Source: Takakia lepidozioides
Lineage: Eukaryota > Streptophyta > Takakiopsida > Takakiales > Takakiaceae
Reading direction: 5' to 3'
Assembly (NCBI GenBank): GCA_030704615.1
Contig: CM060732.1
Location: forward strand, 26,350,001 to 26,414,000
Length of the DNA: 64,000 nucleotides
The translations under genes were made by a program, and so were the position numbers. Positions 60,484-64,000 of this stretch are shown here, piece after piece. Position 1 is the first letter of the stretch; each line of letters opens with the position of its first letter. The notes beneath the pieces were generated by a model that saw only the letters and a program-made list of their open reading frames with translations, was not told the DNA's origin and searched no databases.

Positions 60484-60696
60484 TCACCCTTCCCCCATCA
60501 TTTGCTCAAAGGTTGGAGCCTCCATCCCGCACCCCAGTTGTGCATACCCTGCAAGCATCGCACTCCACGACACCACATCTCGTTCAACCACAGTGTTGAA
60601 CACTCCCTTGGCATCCTCGATGCACCCACATTTGGCATACATGTCCACCAGGGCAGGGGCAGTATTCAAAAGGACATGTGGTAATTTGACAGGCAT
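60484..60696 (-). pseudogene. PPR gene fragment B inside the CACTA element
   Basis: The minus strand reads ALVDMYAKCGCIEDAKGVFN and DVVSWSAMLAGYAQLG, a second PLS-type PPR fragment very like fragment A. It is either a tandem duplicate or another repeat of the same captured gene. Confidence 0.8.
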
Positions 60697-61614
60697 TCAC
60701 CTCCTGACTTGGCTGTTCCCAACCCATCCTGCCATTGGCAAGAGATTCCACAGAAACTGATAGTTGTCTGTTTGACTGTATAACTATGTATCTCTTGCTT
60801 TCTTACAGCTTGTACTGTGACACGCGTAATGCTCTTGCTGTATTGAATCATTTCACGCCTTCAGGTTTCAGAACAAACATTACCGTCTTTCTTTATCAGA
60901 CACGTGCACCAAGACAGAATCTCACCAAAAGATTGTTGGTGTTCAATAGTACCATACATGAAGATAACTAGCACCAAAAGGGCATATGAAGCTTACACTG
61001 CTCTCCACTGGTATTAACCTGCACAGGTATTAACCTTTCAATGGCTGTCTTCCAGTCCACCCACGGCGTGTTGTAAATGGCTTGCAACCTACAAATTTTC
61101 AAGAGAGCTGATTACCATGAAAATTTCAAAACTGGCTTTACAAACCTAATAATTCAAGCATAATCAGCATTCAAGCTAAGGAAGCTTTACAAGCATCGTG
61201 TTGAGAGTAAAGCCTTTGCAATGTCACCAAGAAATCCCTGGCTGAATGGATGACACTGAAATAATGGAGCTTGAAATCTGGCCCTCTTGGACGAATCTGG
61301 GCCCACACTCTATCCCTGCTCCTTCAGCTATCTATGCCTCTGCACAAAATCATGCATACATCCTTGCCTTCCTGCTAGCAGCTGACAATGACAGCCTAGA
61401 ATTGTTCCAGCAAACACCCCCAACCCTACTATCAACAAGCAATGAGCTAACTTACAAATTCAATATGCATCTCAGGGCCGAGTCTGATGAGAGGGCAAAA
61501 CAGGCTGAAATAGGTCGAAGAAGAACCTGTGCCCTCACCACACTGTCCTTGATCTTGTGTCATGACCCATAGAGGATTTGACCGACAAAAGGACCTCTTG
61601 TGTGTGATGCTTGT

Positions 61615-62320
61615 GTCTGTAGTCAGGTAATGTCGGATTGGTCAGTGAGAACCTGCACCACGGTGCAGCTGAGCAGGCAGACATTGAAACACGGCCTGCT
61701 AAGACTAAGCTGACTCTCCCAAGAACCTTATAAACATCAGGAAGAATATCAAATCATGGTACTAACAGGAGCCAACAACCCACATTTGCAGGATGGACAA
61801 ACTTCTTCACATCATACATTAAGAAAAAGCCACACTTTGCGATTGCGGTTGTCGCACCCTCGTGAAGGATCTTTAAAAAGCTCATGCCAGCTCTGTTCAA
61901 TGATTCAAATTCAGGGCTGAGTCTGATGAGAGGGAAAAACAGGCTGAAATAGGTCGAAGAAGAAGGTGCCCTCACCACATTGTCCTAGACCTTGTGTCAT
62001 GACCCATGGAGGATTTGACTGAACATGAACCCAAGATGACCTCTAGCGTGTGCTGCTTGTGTCTGTAGTTAGGTAATGTCGGATTGGTCAGTGAGAACCA
62101 CCACGGTGCAGCTGAGTGGGCAGAGATTGAAACACGGCCTACTAAGACCAAGCTAACTCTCCCAAGAACCTTGTAAACATCAGGAAGAATACCAAATCAT
62201 GGTACTAACAGGAGCCAACAACCCACATTTTGCAGGATGGACAAACTTCTTCACATCGTACATTAAGAAAAAGCCACACCTTGCGATTGCGGTTGTCCCA
62301 CCATCGTGAAGGATCTTTTA
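61615..62320 (+). repeat. Direct duplication of about 260 bp within the CACTA element
   Basis: Bases 61615-61875 recur at about 62060-62320 with few changes, sharing GGTAATGTCGGATTGGTCAG and AGGAGCCAACAACCCACATT. A third partial copy (GAGATTGAAACACGGCCTGC) lies at 62363-62410. Confidence 0.8.
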
Positions 62321-62449
62321 GAAACTCTGCTCCGTGCTGTAAAATCAGGGCCGAGCGGGTAGAGATTGAAACACGGCCTGCTAAGACAAAGCTGACTCTC
62401 CCAAGAACGGCGGGCTCCAGCCGAAACCTCCTCGCACACATACCCTAGC

Positions 62450-62990
62450 GTTTCTAGGGTTGCTTGCTCCAGATGCGAAGGTTGATCCAACTGCGGGCCT
62501 CCCATGCATGTTTGCCCTCTCTCCCGCTTGCTCGCTCTAAGTCCCAACCCTCTCTCTCCCTCCCTCCCTCCCGCTCGCTCTAAGTCTGTTCACGCTACCG
62601 TGATGGGCAACTTTTTAAGTTTTTTAACCTTTTTGTAAACCCTAAAACCCCGCTTTGATTTTTTTTTTTTTTCTTTTCTTAAAGGAAACCACAGGCCCTT
62701 GAGGAGGGGGGAAAATTCACCCGCCTTCATTTATGGGCCATAAGACGTACAGGACAATGAACGGCCAGACATACCGTCACGAACAATCCCACACACGGGA
62801 TAAGGCAGCGGGTTTGAACCCCAAACCACCAGGGCGACACACTGTGCACTTACCAGCCGATGTGTTTTTTTTTTTATAAATTGCATTTTGTTTTTGTTTT
62901 TTGTTTTTTTTTAATTCATTCTAGTGGTCAGAGTCTCCGTTTTTTCAAAATATAAATACTCATATATTATACATATAACCAGAAAAGCAT
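62450..62990. other. CACTA interior, CT-rich and T-rich spacer
   Basis: It holds CCCTCCCT runs near 62555 and several T-runs (62660-62680 and 62865-62915). No gene is seen. Confidence 0.5.
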
Positions 62991-63336
62991 GTGTCGACAC
63001 GTACAGTCATGTAGTGATTCATCCATGTGATGATCTGGCAGAATGCATTAGAGCGAGAGTCATGAAGTCATATGTCTTTCTAGCAATATACACACGTCAT
63101 TCCAGTGTAGCCATGACTGTGACTGGTAGTCATATCTGCCATGCCAATATTCGTGGTCAAACATGTTTGACCTGTGTTGCGCAGAGTCCGGAGCCATGCA
63201 GTTGCATATTCGCCTTCCCCAGACCTGCATTATGACTTCAAAAGCATTTTACGACTATAAATGGCATTTCTGCCACTAATCTGTCATGACTGCGCACCCA
63301 TGGGAGTCATAAAAGCCACAATCTGTTGTAGTAATT

Positions 63337-64000
63337 TGATTGAAGCAGGCCTCGTGCAGGACTAGTTGCACAAAGCACATAAGCAACAGCTATACCAAAT
63401 GCAGGTGAAGCATGAGAGCAAGTTGCAAGAAGTGAATGCACTACATACGGAGTTGCAGACAGTACATGAGAGGATGGCCATACAATGTGCTACACTCACA
63501 ACTACTCTTCAGCAAACTACAATAGAAGTTAACAGACAAGGGGAGATATTAATGAAGGCAGAGGTAGAGAATGTCGAGCAGGCGAAACTCATTGTTGATA
63601 TGAAGAATACAATCTGTCGCAATGAGAATACTTTCAAGCAATATAGGCAGGCTGAAGTTGACCAAGAGAGGTACATCCTGGAATTGCAACAAACGGTCAT
63701 GGTAAATAGAAATGAGCTCTCTGTGGCTAACAAGGCTTGGAAGGAAGCCAATAATCTGGCTGCTGCATATGCGAGTTTGGTTGAACCTCATGCGAAGCGC
63801 ATGGAGGCTTTACAGCAGCAGACAGATGTGTACAGGCTCACAGAGGAGCAGACTCTCGGGGGTGCCACACGCAACTTGGTGGATAACCACCTTATGCAGG
63901 TCTAGTTAGCATAAGGGCCGGTGGAAGGCAAAGCACCACGGAAGCTCACCCAGGGCGAGATGAATGAGCTCAGACTGCAGGTGCAGAACATTGCCACAAT
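63337..64000 (+). pseudogene. Gag-like protein, right part (coiled coil), continues off-window
   Basis: Resuming after the CACTA element, the frame reads LIEAGLVQD, a TAG at 63363, then a long coiled coil (KQQLYQMQVKHESKLQEVNA and following heptads) to 63902. A TAG and a TAA (VxLAxGP) follow where Gln codons would fit, and the frame then continues to the window edge. It is the C-terminal part of the ORF at 56559-58302. Its function is unknown; a structural role is likely from the coiled coil. Confidence 0.5.

Larger units (their letters stand above)
59490..61410 (+). repeat. Dispersed 110-140 bp repeat, three copies
   Basis: Copies at about 59485-59575, 60045-60140 and 61315-61410 share CCTTCAGCTATCCATGCCTC and GCTGCTAGCAGCTGACAATG. 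The second and third also share the upstream phrase GAAATCTGGCCCTCTTGGA. They look like products of repeated duplication of one captured segment. Confidence 0.7.
58303..63333. mobile_element. Complete non-autonomous CACTA (En/Spm) element, 5.03 kb
   Basis: The left end is CACTACAACAAATTGCGGC. The right end, read inward, is TACTACAACAGATTGTGGC. The TIRs match at 21 of 24 bases. Both sides carry the 3-bp target duplication ATT (58300-58302 and 63334-63336). Removing the element and one ATT restores the coiled-coil frame of the gag-like protein. Subterminal regions (58320-58620 and 62990-63320) are rich in AGTCATGA/TCATGACT motifs in both orientations, as expected for transposase binding. No transposase is encoded. 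The interior carries PPR gene fragments and internal duplications. The last base of the right TIR is A where G is expected. Confidence 0.9.

Noticed and set aside
60205-60696. Functional PPR gene
   Set aside because: Only about two repeats each, cut on both sides and enclosed in a CACTA element.
40221-64000. Alternative nuclear code with TAG/TAA read as Gln, as in some green algae
   Set aside because: Many stops sit at likely Gln positions, but the intact CHAT and gasdermin-like genes (about 1,800 codons with dozens of Gln) contain no internal TAG or TAA, and some stops are TGA at Arg positions.
1-64000. tRNA or rRNA genes
   Set aside because: No cloverleaf with A/B boxes and no conserved rRNA stretch was found by eye; the only tRNA-related sequence is the primer binding site.

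Overview
The window looks like nuclear DNA from a green plant of the streptophyte lineage (charophyte alga, bryophyte, lycophyte or fern; I cannot say which). The grounds are spliceosomal introns of 100-450 bp, Ty3/gypsy, CACTA, MULE, hAT, PIF/Harbinger and L1-type elements of plant type, a plant initiator-tRNA-Met primer binding site, and fragments of PLS-type pentatricopeptide (PPR) genes. Most of the 64 kb is nested and decayed transposable elements. Many premature stops are Gln or Arg codons that could have become TAG, TAA or TGA by a single C-to-T change.

Layout. 1-8.3 kb: a partial LTR, then a block bounded by inverted GGACT/AGTCC repeat arrays. The block holds half a MULE transposase and a gypsy fragment with a cytosine-5 DNA methyltransferase (DNMT). 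A gypsy pol fragment and a hAT transposase remnant follow. 9.6-18.5 kb: the only two genes here that look intact and host-like, a two-exon gasdermin-like gene on the minus strand and a TPR-CHAT protease gene of at least seven exons on the plus strand. They are divergent and 2.3 kb apart. 18.5-24.3 kb: AT-rich, no clear genes. 24.3-35.7 kb: a LINE 5' half, a decayed PIF/Harbinger transposon (transposase plus Myb/SANT partner), a LINE 3' end, a SWIM zinc-finger fragment and a short tandem array. 35.7-40.2 kb: a second DNMT gypsy element, with its DNMT inverted relative to pol and a PHD finger after the integrase. 40.2-45.8 kb: an eight-exon pseudogene on the minus strand that seems to join a ParB/Srx-like domain to a beta-class amino-methyltransferase-like domain. 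Its introns carry arrays of a 20-bp palindrome. 46.6-64 kb: a zinc-cluster ORF, a small LTR element with CACAGCC repeats, an LTR/gag fragment, a CACTA end, a gypsy pol, gag-like ORFs, and a 5.03-kb CACTA element whose TIRs and ATT target duplication can be read directly.

How the parts may work together. In bacteria and fungi, gasdermin-like pore formers are commonly paired with proteases that cleave them, including caspase-like CHAT enzymes. The 9.6-18.5 kb pair may therefore be a protease/pore-former cell-death module in a plant-lineage genome. The ParB-methyltransferase pseudogene with palindromic arrays in its own introns, and the DNMT gypsy with a conserved UAG-CAA-CCA codon context before pol, are the other two systems worth following up. 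These functional readings are inferences from motifs and gene order; I ran no database search.
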